From the NCBI RefSeq assembly GCF_021441885.1, contig NZ_CP090438.1, positions 3,513,653-3,577,652 of the forward strand: DNA of 64,000 nucleotides, read 5' to 3'. The notes below the pieces were generated by a model. It made no database searches and had not been told where the DNA came from. It saw only the letters and a program-made list of their open reading frames with translations. Shown here one piece after another: positions 21,108 through 29,385 of the stretch. This stretch comes from Vibrio maritimus (GTDB lineage Bacteria > Pseudomonadota > Gammaproteobacteria > Enterobacterales > Vibrionaceae). How positions within the stretch are numbered: the stretch's first letter is position 1; every line of letters starts with the position of its first letter. The translations under genes and the position numbers were made by a program.

Positions 21108-21908
21108 TTAGGTGGTTTGCTCTAGATAATCGAGGACTTGTTGTCCAGCCTCTTCACCTGACAGGGAACTTGGCAATGTCAATTCTCGTTTCAGTTGACC
21201 TAGACCAATCAAGCTAGAGAGCATACCTTTCACTCCCTCTTTGTTGCGGTCAATCTCAAACCACAGCTTGAGCTCATCTTCGCTTCGATAGGCGATGATC
21301 TCGAGCTCACGCCAACGTCCGTGATAAGGCCCTGTGGTTGGCACAAACTCAAACTCTTGAACAAAGGGCATCGCAAAGCCCTTAGCTGCCTCGCATTCGA
21401 CCTGACGAATGCGCAGCCCTTGATCTTCAAGTGCGACGAAGATGCCATCAATCAAAGGATCGGGGCGAACGGTCAGCATGTCTTTGTCTTGAGGGTCCGC
21501 CGCCATTGCGATATCCAAACCGGTTTCCAACCAGACTCGAGAATCACCAATCGTCACGGGCGTGTTCCAAGGCACATCTAGCTCGACATCAAAGTCACGG
21601 GTTTCCCCGGGCTCGATGGTAAAGGCGTATGGAAGCGTCCACGATTGCAACTCGTAGGTCTTGGAAACTTTCTTTTTGGGGACGCCATGGTGGTTACTGT
21701 TGTCGTTTTGGTTTTGAGCCACTTCATCAATATAGCGACAACACAGTTTTAGCTTGATGTTATCAACTGTTTGCGCCGTTTTACCACCATACACATGAAT
21801 GGTCACTTTTGCCGTTTCCCCCGGGTGGAGAAACTCTTGATGCAGGACAGAGTCAACTTTGGCCGCCCCTATCCCAAAACTTGCTAAGGTTTTTTTGAAA
21901 AAAGACAT
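21108..21908 (-). CDS. Spo0M (sporulation-control) family protein
   Basis: A 266-residue soluble protein of the SpoOM family, with an arrestin-like beta-sandwich fold expected. The start LASFGIGAAKVDSVL and the block VSKTYELQSWTLPY are typical. The name comes from Bacillus subtilis; this organism does not sporulate, so the role here is unknown. It is upstream of and co-directional with trhA, 69 bases apart. Confidence 0.85.
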   Translation of the reverse strand: MSFFKKTLASFGIGAAKVDSVLHQEFLHPGETAKVTIHVYGGKTAQTVDNIKLKLCCRYIDEVAQNQNDNSNHHGVPKKKVSKTYELQSWTLPYAFTIEPGETRDFDVELDVPWNTPVTIGDSRVWLETGLDIAMAADPQDKDMLTVRPDPLIDGIFVALEDQGLRIRQVECEAAKGFAMPFVQEFEFVPTTGPYHGRWRELEIIAYRSEDELKLWFEIDRNKEGVKGMLSSLIGLGQLKRELTLPSSLSGEEAGQQVLDYLEQTT

Positions 21909-22063
21909 ACTTACTTCCCTTTATAACCAAAGACACTGTTAGTGTTGTATCGTAAATCTGCCGAGAAAACAAACGATATGCGCACAGAGTCGGTGAAGAA
22001 AAATTAACCACTTTTTTTATGGGATCTATCGAATATACCGAAGCTTACTGCTATTCTATGCGT

Positions 22064-22079
22064 GGTGTGCATGCACACC
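22064..22079. repeat. 16-bp perfect palindrome
   Basis: GGTGTGCATGCACACC is its own reverse complement. It lies between the Spo0M-like gene and the small ORF at 22145, a good position for an operator or an RNA hairpin. Confidence 0.6.
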
Positions 22080-22144
22080 GTAATTCCTGATTACTTATTT
22101 GGAGTGGCATTAGTCAAAAAAGAGCGACATTGGGAGTCTATTCA

Positions 22145-22387
22145 GTGTTTCTCATAAGTAGTCAGGCCAACTATTTGGCAACGGAATTGCCTGACTTGTT
22201 AGGTTACAAAAATATGCGCCCAACACCCGTCAGGTTCTCGCACTCAGTACATCGCAGTGCGTCAATGCGTCGTCGCAGTGGTTTTGTCTCTGCTCCTGTC
22301 GCGAAAAAAGTCGCTCCTTCAATGACCCTGGTTGAGCAAGGTGTCCGAATGACATCAACGCCAACACGCGTTGTTAAAGCAGCTTAA
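22145..22387 (+). CDS. Small basic hypothetical protein
   Basis: An 80-residue reading frame, not recognised. The C-terminal 57 residues are basic (RRR cluster, many Ser/Thr/Val) with no acidic patch, membrane segment or known motif. GTG at 22145 has GGGAG 8 bases upstream; alternatives are TTG 22130 and ATG 22214. Codons look like those of its neighbours, and a strong terminator begins 3 bases after the stop. Both favour a real gene, but a non-coding RNA ending at the same terminator is possible. Confidence 0.5.
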   Translation: MFLISSQANYLATELPDLLGYKNMRPTPVRFSHSVHRSASMRRRSGFVSAPVAKKVAPSMTLVEQGVRMTSTPTRVVKAA

Positions 22388-22390
22388 TAA

Positions 22391-22418
22391 AAAGCGCAGT
22401 CTGTCTGCGCTTTTTTTT
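22391..22418 (+). terminator. Terminator after the small basic ORF
   Basis: A 9-bp stem AAAGCGCAG / CTGCGCTTT with a 5-base loop is followed by eight Ts. Confidence 0.92.
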
Positions 22419-22503
22419 GCCTTCCATTTCACCACATATTGGTATTCTCAATGAACTTTGATACTTTTACTCAAAAATACCTATAAATTTTGTGGAGAAA
22501 GTT

Positions 22504-22770
22504 ATGAAGTGTCACCGCGTCAACGAACTAATCGAGCTCATTCACCCTGAATGGCAAAAAGATTCTGATCTTAACTTGTTGGAATTCCTAGTGAAGCTTG
22601 CTAATGAAGCGGGCTATGATGGCAAACTGGAAGAATTGACCGACGATGTACTCATCTATCACCTAAAGATGCGTAACAGTAAAAAAGACGAAATGATCCC
22701 AGGCCTTGCCAAAGACCAAGAGGATGATTTCAAGACAGCTTTGCTCAAGGCTCGCGGCATCATCAAATAA
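22504..22770 (+). CDS. yihD: YihD family protein (DUF1040)
   Basis: An 88-residue protein very like E. coli YihD: MKCxRxNELIELxxPxWQK at the start, LTDDVLIYHLKMR in the middle and FKTALLKARGIIK at the end. Function is unknown. The start is the ATG at 22504 with TGGAGAAAG upstream. In E. coli yihD also precedes srkA (yihE) and dsbA; here ccoG is placed between. It has its own terminator. Confidence 0.92.
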   Translation: MKCHRVNELIELIHPEWQKDSDLNLLEFLVKLANEAGYDGKLEELTDDVLIYHLKMRNSKKDEMIPGLAKDQEDDFKTALLKARGIIK

Positions 22771-22781
22771 CGAATAGTTAT

Positions 22782-22809
22782 AAAAACGACCCTCTAAGGG
22801 TCGTTTTTT
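22782..22809 (+). terminator. Terminator after yihD
   Basis: A 10-bp stem AAAACGACCC / GGGTCGTTTT with a 5-base loop is followed by a T run. Confidence 0.92.
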
Positions 22810-22973
22810 ATATGAGCCTTGGCTAATTTTGTTGTTAAAGGTTGATAGCCTTAAAGAAATGAAATTGTTATCAGGGTTATAATCCTTGGGTTTTCATACT
22901 GCGTACCGAATAAAACTGCCACATAAAATGGCATGGCGTCGTACACAGTCAATGCAATGTCGGAATAGATAGA

Positions 22974-22990
22974 GTGCGTCCGAAACGCAC
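22974..22990 (+). repeat. Hairpin in the ccoG leader
   Basis: GTGCGT and ACGCAC (22974-22979, 22985-22990) form a 6-bp stem with a 5-base loop, about 26 bases before the ccoG start and near its AGAAGGA ribosome site. It may affect translation; nothing further can be said. Confidence 0.4.
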
Positions 22991-23016
22991 CGTCAGCCCA
23001 AGAAGGACACTCAACA

Positions 23017-24435
23017 ATGAGTCAGGATAAAATCGACGTAAAGGATGTAACACCCAAAACGTTCAACCCCAAAACCCACAAAGGCAACGGCGACAGATTC
23101 AACCCAAGTAATCGAATCTATGTACGCGAGAGCAAAGGTACCTTTCAAAAACTCAGACGCTACGGTGGCTGGTTCTTACTCGTACTCTTTGCCATCATTC
23201 CATGGATACCCTACGGCGAGAGACAAGCGGTACTGCTTGATATCGGTAATCAGCAGTTTAACTTCTTTGGTACCACCCTTTATCCGCAAGATCTCACTCT
23301 ACTCGCTCTGCTATTTATGGTCGCGGCCTTTGGTCTGTTCTTTATCACCACCTTTCTAGGTCGTGTCTGGTGTGGTTACTTGTGCCCACAAACCGTGTGG
23401 ACCTTTATGTACATCTGGTTTGAAGAAAAACTGGAAGGCAGCGCGAACAAACGCCGCAAGCAAGATAGCGGAAAACTCACCGGCAACCTTATTGCTCGCA
23501 AAGGTCTCAAACATGCCGCTTGGATTGCGATTGCACTCGCTACCGGCTTTACCTTTACCGGCTATTTTGTACCCATTGGTCCACTGGTCAGCGATTTCTT
23601 CACCTTCAATGCCAGCTTTTGGCCTGTGTTCTGGGTTGTGTTCTTCGCTGCATGTACCTATGCCAATGCAGGATGGATGCGCTCTATCATGTGTATCCAC
23701 ATGTGCCCGTATGCACGCTTCCAGTCTGCAATGTTCGACAAAGACACCTTTATCGTCGGTTACGATACCAAGCGCGGTGAAAAGCGCGGACCTCGCTCTC
23801 GCAAAGCCGATCCCAAGCAGCTTGGCTTAGGCGACTGTATCGACTGCGATCTGTGCGTACAAGTTTGTCCAACGGGTATCGATATTCGCGATGGTCTGCA
23901 ATACGAATGTATCAACTGCGGCGCCTGTATCGACGCTTGTGACAAGACCATGGACCGCATGGGCTACGACAAAGGGCTGATTAGCTACACCACTGAACAT
24001 CGACTCTCAGGTAAACACACCAAAGTCATGCGACCAAAACTGCTCGGCTATGGCGCGGTATTGCTGGTCATGGTGGGACTGTTCTTTGCGCAAGTATCCG
24101 CGGTAGACCCGGCAGGCTTGAGTGTACTTCGCGACCGTAACCAACTGTTCCGCGTCAACAGTGACGGTTTGGTCGAGAACACCTACACCTTAAAGGTCAT
24201 CAACAAAACCCAGCAAGAGCAGCAATACACCTTGAGCGTCTCTGGTTTAGAAGGGGCAACCTGGTATGGCAGACAAACCATCACCGTTGAGCCTGGCGAG
24301 GTGTACAACCTGCCGATGAGTCTAGGTGCAAATCCTGATGAGCTAAGTTCACCTGTCTCGACAATTCAGTTTATACTGAGCGACAGTAATGACTTCTCCG
24401 TACAAGTGGAGAGTCGATTTATCAAAAAGCTCTAG
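23017..24435 (+). CDS. ccoG: Cytochrome c oxidase accessory protein CcoG (FixG/RdxA type)
   Basis: A 472-residue membrane iron-sulfur protein needed for copper handling during cbb3 oxidase assembly in other proteobacteria. It has about five transmembrane helices. Redox-type cysteines lie in WCGYLCP (119, 123) and MCIHMCP (226, 230). Two [4Fe-4S] ferredoxin motifs follow, with cysteines 274/277/280/284 and 298/301/304/308. The periplasmic C-terminal Ig-like FixG_C domain spans about 355-472. It is separated from any cco genes here, sitting between yihD and srkA. Confidence 0.93.
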   Translation: MSQDKIDVKDVTPKTFNPKTHKGNGDRFNPSNRIYVRESKGTFQKLRRYGGWFLLVLFAIIPWIPYGERQAVLLDIGNQQFNFFGTTLYPQDLTLLALLFMVAAFGLFFITTFLGRVWCGYLCPQTVWTFMYIWFEEKLEGSANKRRKQDSGKLTGNLIARKGLKHAAWIAIALATGFTFTGYFVPIGPLVSDFFTFNASFWPVFWVVFFAACTYANAGWMRSIMCIHMCPYARFQSAMFDKDTFIVGYDTKRGEKRGPRSRKADPKQLGLGDCIDCDLCVQVCPTGIDIRDGLQYECINCGACIDACDKTMDRMGYDKGLISYTTEHRLSGKHTKVMRPKLLGYGAVLLVMVGLFFAQVSAVDPAGLSVLRDRNQLFRVNSDGLVENTYTLKVINKTQQEQQYTLSVSGLEGATWYGRQTITVEPGEVYNLPMSLGANPDELSSPVSTIQFILSDSNDFSVQVESRFIKKL

Positions 24436-24464
24436 CTCGCTAGCAGCACGACATAATAGGAAAG

Positions 24465-24486
24465 GGCTCGGCAACGAGCCTTTTTT
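24465..24486 (+). terminator. Terminator between ccoG and srkA
   Basis: A 6-bp GC-rich stem GGCTCG / CGAGCC with a 4-base loop and six Ts. The T run ends only 9 bases before the srkA ATG. Confidence 0.88.
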
Positions 24487-24495
24487 ATCATCACG

Positions 24496-25479
24496 ATGAC
24501 AGATACTGCGTTCAACTTCGATGCCCTGACACCCGATTTCATGTGGTACGCCCTTGAAAGTATTGGAGTCAGAGCCGAATCCGGTCTACTTCCCCTCAAT
24601 AGCTATGAAAACCGTGTGTATCAGTTCACTGATGAAGAACGCCGACGCTATGTGGTGAAGTTTTATCGCCCTCAACGCTGGACACACGCACAGATTCAAG
24701 AAGAGCACGATTTCGCTCATGAACTACTGGAACATGAAGTGCCAGTCTCTGCACCACTCATTATCAACGGACAGTCGATTCATGAGTATCAAGGCTACCT
24801 ATTTACCTTGTTTGCTAGCGAAGGCGGAAGGCAATTCGAGGTCGATAACCTTGAGCAGATTGAATGGGTGGGACGCTTCCTTGGTCGTATTCATAAAGTC
24901 GGTGCAAGCAAGCCATTTGAGCACCGCCCTACCATAGGTCTGGATGAGTATCTGTATCAGCCTCGTACCCTGCTGCAAAACTCGAGCTTTATCCCAGCGC
25001 ATTTAGAGAACGCCTTCTTTAGTGATTTGGACATGCTTATTAATCAGATTGAAGCGCATTGGCAACCCACTGAGACCATTAGGCTGCATGGCGATTGTCA
25101 CCCAGGCAACATTCTATGGCGTGATGGTCCAATGTTCGTCGATCTCGACGACGCGCGTAACGGACCTGCGGTTCAGGACCTGTGGATGCTGCTCAATGGT
25201 GACCGTCAGGACAAACTGATGCAACTCGACGTGTTATTGGAGGGGTATCAAGAATTCAGCGACTTACCTAGCAGTCAATTGAAACTTATTGAGCCTTTAC
25301 GCGGTCTACGTATGGTGCACTACATGGCATGGCTAGCCAAGCGCTGGCATGATCCTGCGTTTCCGCTCGCGTTTCCTTGGTTCAACGACGCCAAATATTG
25401 GGAAGGCCAGGTACTGGGGTTTAAGGAGCAAATTGCCGCTCTTAACGAAAAGCCACTTTCATTGCAGCCGCAGTGGTGA
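24496..25479 (+). CDS. srkA: Stress response Ser/Thr protein kinase SrkA (YihE)
   Basis: A 327-residue APH/choline-kinase-fold protein very similar to E. coli YihE/SrkA, which counters stress-induced death and is part of the Cpx response there. Shared blocks include LNSYENRVYQF, VVKFYRPQRW, the catalytic loop LHGDCHPGNILW and the metal-binding FVDLDDARNGPAVQDLWML. The ATG at 24496 aligns with the E. coli start, yet no Shine-Dalgarno is visible because a terminator ends just upstream. dsbA follows 52 bases later; the srkA-dsbA pair is conserved. Confidence 0.94.
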   Translation: MTDTAFNFDALTPDFMWYALESIGVRAESGLLPLNSYENRVYQFTDEERRRYVVKFYRPQRWTHAQIQEEHDFAHELLEHEVPVSAPLIINGQSIHEYQGYLFTLFASEGGRQFEVDNLEQIEWVGRFLGRIHKVGASKPFEHRPTIGLDEYLYQPRTLLQNSSFIPAHLENAFFSDLDMLINQIEAHWQPTETIRLHGDCHPGNILWRDGPMFVDLDDARNGPAVQDLWMLLNGDRQDKLMQLDVLLEGYQEFSDLPSSQLKLIEPLRGLRMVHYMAWLAKRWHDPAFPLAFPWFNDAKYWEGQVLGFKEQIAALNEKPLSLQPQW

Positions 25480-25531
25480 CAAACTAGTCGAAATCCATCA
25501 ATAGGATTGCGTTATACACATGGAGAAAATA

Positions 25532-26131
25532 ATGAAAAAAATCATCGCACTTTTTGCGACGCTACTCGTCAGCCTAAGCGTCAGTGCCGCACAGTTCCAA
25601 GAAGGCACACACTATAAAGTGTTGGAGCTAGAAAAGTCATCTAAGCCCGTCGTCACCGAGTTCTTCTCATTCTATTGCCCACACTGTAATAGCTTTGAGC
25701 CTATCATTGCTCAGTTGAAGAAAAAGATCCCTGCTGACGCGAAATTCCAAAAGAACCACGTCTCTTTTATGGGTGGTAACATGGGTATGTCAATGAGCAA
25801 GGCTTACGCGACCATGATTGCACTTAAAGTCGAAGACAAGATGGTACCGGTGATGTTCCGCCGTATCCATGACCTAAACCAACCACCAAGAAACGATGAA
25901 GAGCTTCGCCAGATCTTCCTTGATGAGGGTGTTGATGCGAAGAAATTCGACTCAGCATTCAAAGGTTTTGCTGTCGATTCAATGGTGCGCCGCTTTGACA
26001 AGCAGTTCAAAGACAGTGGCTTATCTGGTGTTCCAGCGGTAGTAGTAAACAACAAATATCTAGTGGAATCTGGAAGTATCCAGTCTCTGGATGAGTATTT
26101 TGAGCTGGTTAACTTCCTACTGAAGAAGTAA
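25532..26131 (+). CDS. dsbA: Periplasmic thiol:disulfide oxidoreductase DsbA
   Basis: A 199-residue precursor. The signal peptide covers about residues 1-19 (KKIIALFATLLVSLSVSA). The thioredoxin fold has the active site Cys49-Pro-His-Cys52 in FYCPHC and the cis-proline in SGVPAVVV. It introduces disulfide bonds into exported proteins; in Vibrio cholerae (TcpG) it is needed for pilus and toxin folding. The start is the ATG at 25532 after GGAGAAA, not the in-frame ATG 12 bases earlier. Confidence 0.97.
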   Translation: MKKIIALFATLLVSLSVSAAQFQEGTHYKVLELEKSSKPVVTEFFSFYCPHCNSFEPIIAQLKKKIPADAKFQKNHVSFMGGNMGMSMSKAYATMIALKVEDKMVPVMFRRIHDLNQPPRNDEELRQIFLDEGVDAKKFDSAFKGFAVDSMVRRFDKQFKDSGLSGVPAVVVNNKYLVESGSIQSLDEYFELVNFLLKK

Positions 26132-26157
26132 CCCTAGCGTCGAAATAACGAATGTAG

Positions 26158-26198
26158 AAAAAACCGAGCCCAGTCAACACTGAAGGCTCGGTTTTTTT
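26158..26198. terminator. Bidirectional terminator between dsbA and yihG
   Basis: A 10-bp stem (26161-26170 with 26185-26194), with an inner CAGT/ACTG pairing, is flanked by A and T runs. It serves the converging dsbA and yihG transcripts. Confidence 0.92.
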
Positions 26199-27081
26199 AT
26201 TTACGATGAACCTCTTTCAGCGCTTCATCTTTCTCTTGCCAGACCTCTCCCAGCCATTGCTGGAAGCGACGTTTGTATGGCTTGTCATTAAAGTAATCGC
26301 CGCGGACATTCTCGTCGACGGGTAAGGTTCGCACCTTAACCACGATCTTGGTCATGTTCCCCATCAACGCGGCCTTAAAGGGCTCAACACGGTTTTCTGG
26401 GTAGGCGAGTGTCACATCGATAATGCTATCAAACTGTTCGCCCATCGCGGCCAGTGTGTAAGCTATGCCACCCGATTTAGGCTGCAGTAAGTGCTCGAAG
26501 CCAGCTTTGCTGCGTTTTTGCTTCTCTGGTGTAAAGCGCGTCCCTTCGACATAGTTCACGACCGTCGTCGGGGTATCCTTAAACTTGGCGCATGAGCGGC
26601 GGGTAGTTTCCAAATCTTGACCACGCTTCTCTGGGTGCTTAATCAAATACTCGCGAGAATAGCGCTTCATAAAGGGCATATTCAGCGCCCAACACGCCAT
26701 CCCTACGAATGGCACATACAGCAGCTGCTGTTTAAGGAAAAACTTTGGCATTGGAATACGGTCTTTAAACACGCTACACAGCACGACAATATCAGTCCAG
26801 CTAAGGTGATTGCTGATCATCAGATACCAGCCATCTTTTTTCAGCGATTCTATTCCTTCAATTTCCCATTCGAGCTTTGGATTCACCAAATGCAGTATGC
26901 CGTGGTTTATGGTTGCCCATAGCCACATAAACTTGTTTGCCAGCGAGGTACACAGTGCCTGAATAGGCTTAAACGGCAACACCAATTTGATCAGCCCAAA
27001 ACCCAAAATTGGGATAGAGCAAAATGCCGTGTTGAGAATGACGAGCGACGAACTCATTACAAAAATTAGGTATCCAAGCAT
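26197..27081 (-). CDS. yihG: Membrane-bound acyltransferase YihG (PlsC family)
   Basis: A 294-residue inner-membrane lysophosphatidic-acid-type acyltransferase homologue. An N-terminal transmembrane stretch (about 5-40) is followed by the catalytic NHLSWTD (HX4D) motif and the substrate motif VEGTRFT. E. coli YihG is a minor LPA acyltransferase; the same reaction is inferred here. I chose the ATG at 27081 by alignment with YihG; a TTG at 27153 would add 24 unlikely residues. It converges on dsbA. Confidence 0.9.
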   Translation of the reverse strand: MLGYLIFVMSSSLVILNTAFCSIPILGFGLIKLVLPFKPIQALCTSLANKFMWLWATINHGILHLVNPKLEWEIEGIESLKKDGWYLMISNHLSWTDIVVLCSVFKDRIPMPKFFLKQQLLYVPFVGMACWALNMPFMKRYSREYLIKHPEKRGQDLETTRRSCAKFKDTPTTVVNYVEGTRFTPEKQKRSKAGFEHLLQPKSGGIAYTLAAMGEQFDSIIDVTLAYPENRVEPFKAALMGNMTKIVVKVRTLPVDENVRGDYFNDKPYKRRFQQWLGEVWQEKDEALKEVHRK

Positions 27082-27280
27082 ATCTAACGTTCTATGAAGT
27101 ATTTGTAACAGTTTTATGGCGGTTAATTGTACAAGGGGAAAAGCCCCACGCAACGATTAATTTATTGGTCTGATTTGTGTTGTAACTTGCAAAAAACAAT
27201 CTTATTCTGAACCAATAACATAACATAAACATATAATTACAACCGTTACCTCGATATTCAGAATGTGATAAGGAACCGTT

Positions 27281-28270
27281 ATGAAAAGGGCATGGAGTGT
27301 CTTAGCAGTGTCACTGAGTGTTGTCTCTCATGGTGCAGTGGCTAAATTAGGAGAAAGTAATGGCTTTAGTGGCGAGATAGCAATAAACGCCGCTTACGCC
27401 AGTAAAACGTCAAATCTCACCAATACCGATGATGAGTTCCGTACCTACAATGGGGGACAGCAAGAAAATAGCAGCGCGCTCGTTCTGCCTCTAGGTAACG
27501 TTCAATACACGTGGGGCTCACGCTCCAACCATCAAGTTTTCTTAGGTACCTCTCGAGCAGACGTAGCAGTAGGTACTCTTGCGCTAGAAACAGGCTATCG
27601 CTATCAGTTTCAAGGTGGCACCAAGTGGAGTCTAGCAGTACTCCCAACCATTCTTGAAGGCGAAGTTTGGCAAGACCCATACCTCCTCAATACCGCGCGA
27701 AACACCACGGATGAGAAAGGTACCGCCTACCGTATGCAAATCGATAATATCGCTGGTTCCCTATTTAGCCTCGATCTTGCTTACGGTGAACGTAGACTGG
27801 ATTCAGAACTATCCGGATCGGGAGCGGGCTTAACCGCCGAAGAAATGGCAACGCTGGACCGAAATGCCGATATCTTCTACGGCAAGTTCAAGATGATGCT
27901 ACCGATCAACCGAGGCGTTCTGTTGTTCCCAGCACTGATCTACACCCAGCAAGATGCCAATGGCAGCGCGATGAAGAGCAATACCTATGGTGCTGAAGTG
28001 TCTTCCTTCATCTCGGCAGGAAATCACCAATTTGCCTTCACTGTAACCTACTTGAACCGTCAGTATGACGGTGCCAACCCAGTGTTTGATGATGTCACTC
28101 GCAAAGATGATGAGTGGAAAGCCTTCTTGGCCTATGAGTACCCAGGCATCTTTTACTCAGACAACCTCTCATTGGTTGCTTTCGGTGGTATCAACAACAG
28201 CACTTCAAACATCGAGTTCTATGACTCCAAAGATTGGATTACGTCTGTTGGTCTAAACTGGGAGTTCTAA
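27281..28270 (+). CDS. DUF2860 family protein, outer-membrane type (copy 1)
   Basis: A 329-residue protein with an N-terminal signal peptide (about 1-21, ending AVA) and alternating beta-strand pattern throughout. The final residues WITSVGLNWEF end in Phe, the mark of outer-membrane beta-barrels. I recognise it as a Vibrio DUF2860 protein; function unknown. It shares blocks with the next gene: GFSGEI near the mature N-terminus, FLGTSRADVAVGTLALETGY, IDNIAGSLFSLDLAYG and FYDSKDWITS. A terminator follows, so each copy is probably a separate transcript. Confidence 0.8.
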   Translation: MKRAWSVLAVSLSVVSHGAVAKLGESNGFSGEIAINAAYASKTSNLTNTDDEFRTYNGGQQENSSALVLPLGNVQYTWGSRSNHQVFLGTSRADVAVGTLALETGYRYQFQGGTKWSLAVLPTILEGEVWQDPYLLNTARNTTDEKGTAYRMQIDNIAGSLFSLDLAYGERRLDSELSGSGAGLTAEEMATLDRNADIFYGKFKMMLPINRGVLLFPALIYTQQDANGSAMKSNTYGAEVSSFISAGNHQFAFTVTYLNRQYDGANPVFDDVTRKDDEWKAFLAYEYPGIFYSDNLSLVAFGGINNSTSNIEFYDSKDWITSVGLNWEF

Positions 28271-28305
28271 TAGAAGCTCGCCCAAAGCATTAAATTAACC
28301 GATAT

Positions 28306-28341
28306 ATGGCTTAGCAAGATGTGTTGTTAAGCCATTTTTTG
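28306..28341 (+). terminator. Terminator between the two DUF2860 genes
   Basis: A 12-bp stem with one mismatch (ATGGCTTAGCAA / TTGTTAAGCCAT) and a 6-base loop is followed by six Ts. Confidence 0.88.
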
Positions 28342-28407
28342 TCGTTAAAGTATCCGCACTAAATATAGGTGTACGTGATGAGCGTGCCTTTTTCTGACGG
28401 ATATAGT

Positions 28408-29385
28408 ATGACGATAAGCAAGCCTCTTCTCAGCGCCACTCTGCTGGTAGTGTTCTCCCATTCAGTATCGGCGGCTCTTGCACCCGAGAGCGGGTTTAGC
28501 GGAGAGATATCCATCAGTAGTGCGCAGGTTGGTGATAAGTCGAATCTTGTCGCAAGCTTAGATCCAAAAATCAGCGCCTCGCAAGAAGCCTATGATGATT
28601 TTTGGATGCCACTTGGCATGGTGAAATACACCTATGGTGCTCAGCGTGACAAAGAGTGGTTTGTCGGTACATCTCGAGACGACATCGCAGTAGGTACCTT
28701 TGTGCTCGAAGGTGGCTATCGCCAGCAATTGCAAGACGGCTCCATTTGGAGTGCCTCTTATCTCCCTACCGTGATTGGTGAGCCCATCTGGAAAAACCCT
28801 TACGTCGGTGCCGATCAGCTCGAAGAAACCGAAGCAAGGGGCGAAGCCTATCGCCTACAGATAGAGAATATTGCGGGCTCATTATTTACCCTTGATATGG
28901 CTTACGGCAACCGCGAGGTAACCGACGAAAGCTCCGCCGCCAACCTAACAAACAACCTGTCGAGTCAATACGACCGTAACAGTGACATGTACTACGTCAA
29001 AGGCTCTTACACCCTATCAATGAGCAACGCTTGGACGCTGTTTCCCTCGCTGATTTACCTCCTCGATGACGCCAAAGGCGAAGCGCTTAACAACCAAGGT
29101 GTGGGCAGCGAACTTACTGCTTTGTTTGTTCATAAAAAACATAGCATCGCTGCAACCATGAGCTACATGAATCACGAATATCGTGGTAACAACGCAATAT
29201 TCGAGCAGTCTGGTCGTATCGACGACAAGTACAGTGCGTTTCTTGCCTATGAATACCTGTCGCTAGGAAACATCGACTCACTGTCGCTGATCTCACTATC
29301 TGGCTACAACGCGACAGATTCCTCAATCGCCTTCTATGACTCCGCAGACTGGATCACCTCTATCGGTATGAACTTCGCGTTTTAA
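28408..29385 (+). CDS. DUF2860 family protein, outer-membrane type (copy 2)
   Basis: A 325-residue paralogue of the preceding gene. The signal peptide covers about 1-22 (ends SVSA), and the mature part starts like copy 1 with a GFSGEIS block. Shared motifs are FVGTSRDDIAVGTFVLEGGY, IENIAGSLFTLDMAYG and FYDSADWITSIGMNFAF with a C-terminal Phe. I chose the ATG at 28408 because it places the signal peptide at the N-terminus; an earlier ATG at 28378 would add ten residues. Function unknown; porin or receptor is a guess. Confidence 0.78.
   Translation: MTISKPLLSATLLVVFSHSVSAALAPESGFSGEISISSAQVGDKSNLVASLDPKISASQEAYDDFWMPLGMVKYTYGAQRDKEWFVGTSRDDIAVGTFVLEGGYRQQLQDGSIWSASYLPTVIGEPIWKNPYVGADQLEETEARGEAYRLQIENIAGSLFTLDMAYGNREVTDESSAANLTNNLSSQYDRNSDMYYVKGSYTLSMSNAWTLFPSLIYLLDDAKGEALNNQGVGSELTALFVHKKHSIAATMSYMNHEYRGNNAIFEQSGRIDDKYSAFLAYEYLSLGNIDSLSLISLSGYNATDSSIAFYDSADWITSIGMNFAF

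Noticed and set aside
22840..22853. Possible FNR box (TTGATAGCCTTAAA) upstream of ccoG
   Set aside because: The right half differs from ATCAA at two positions; too weak to call.
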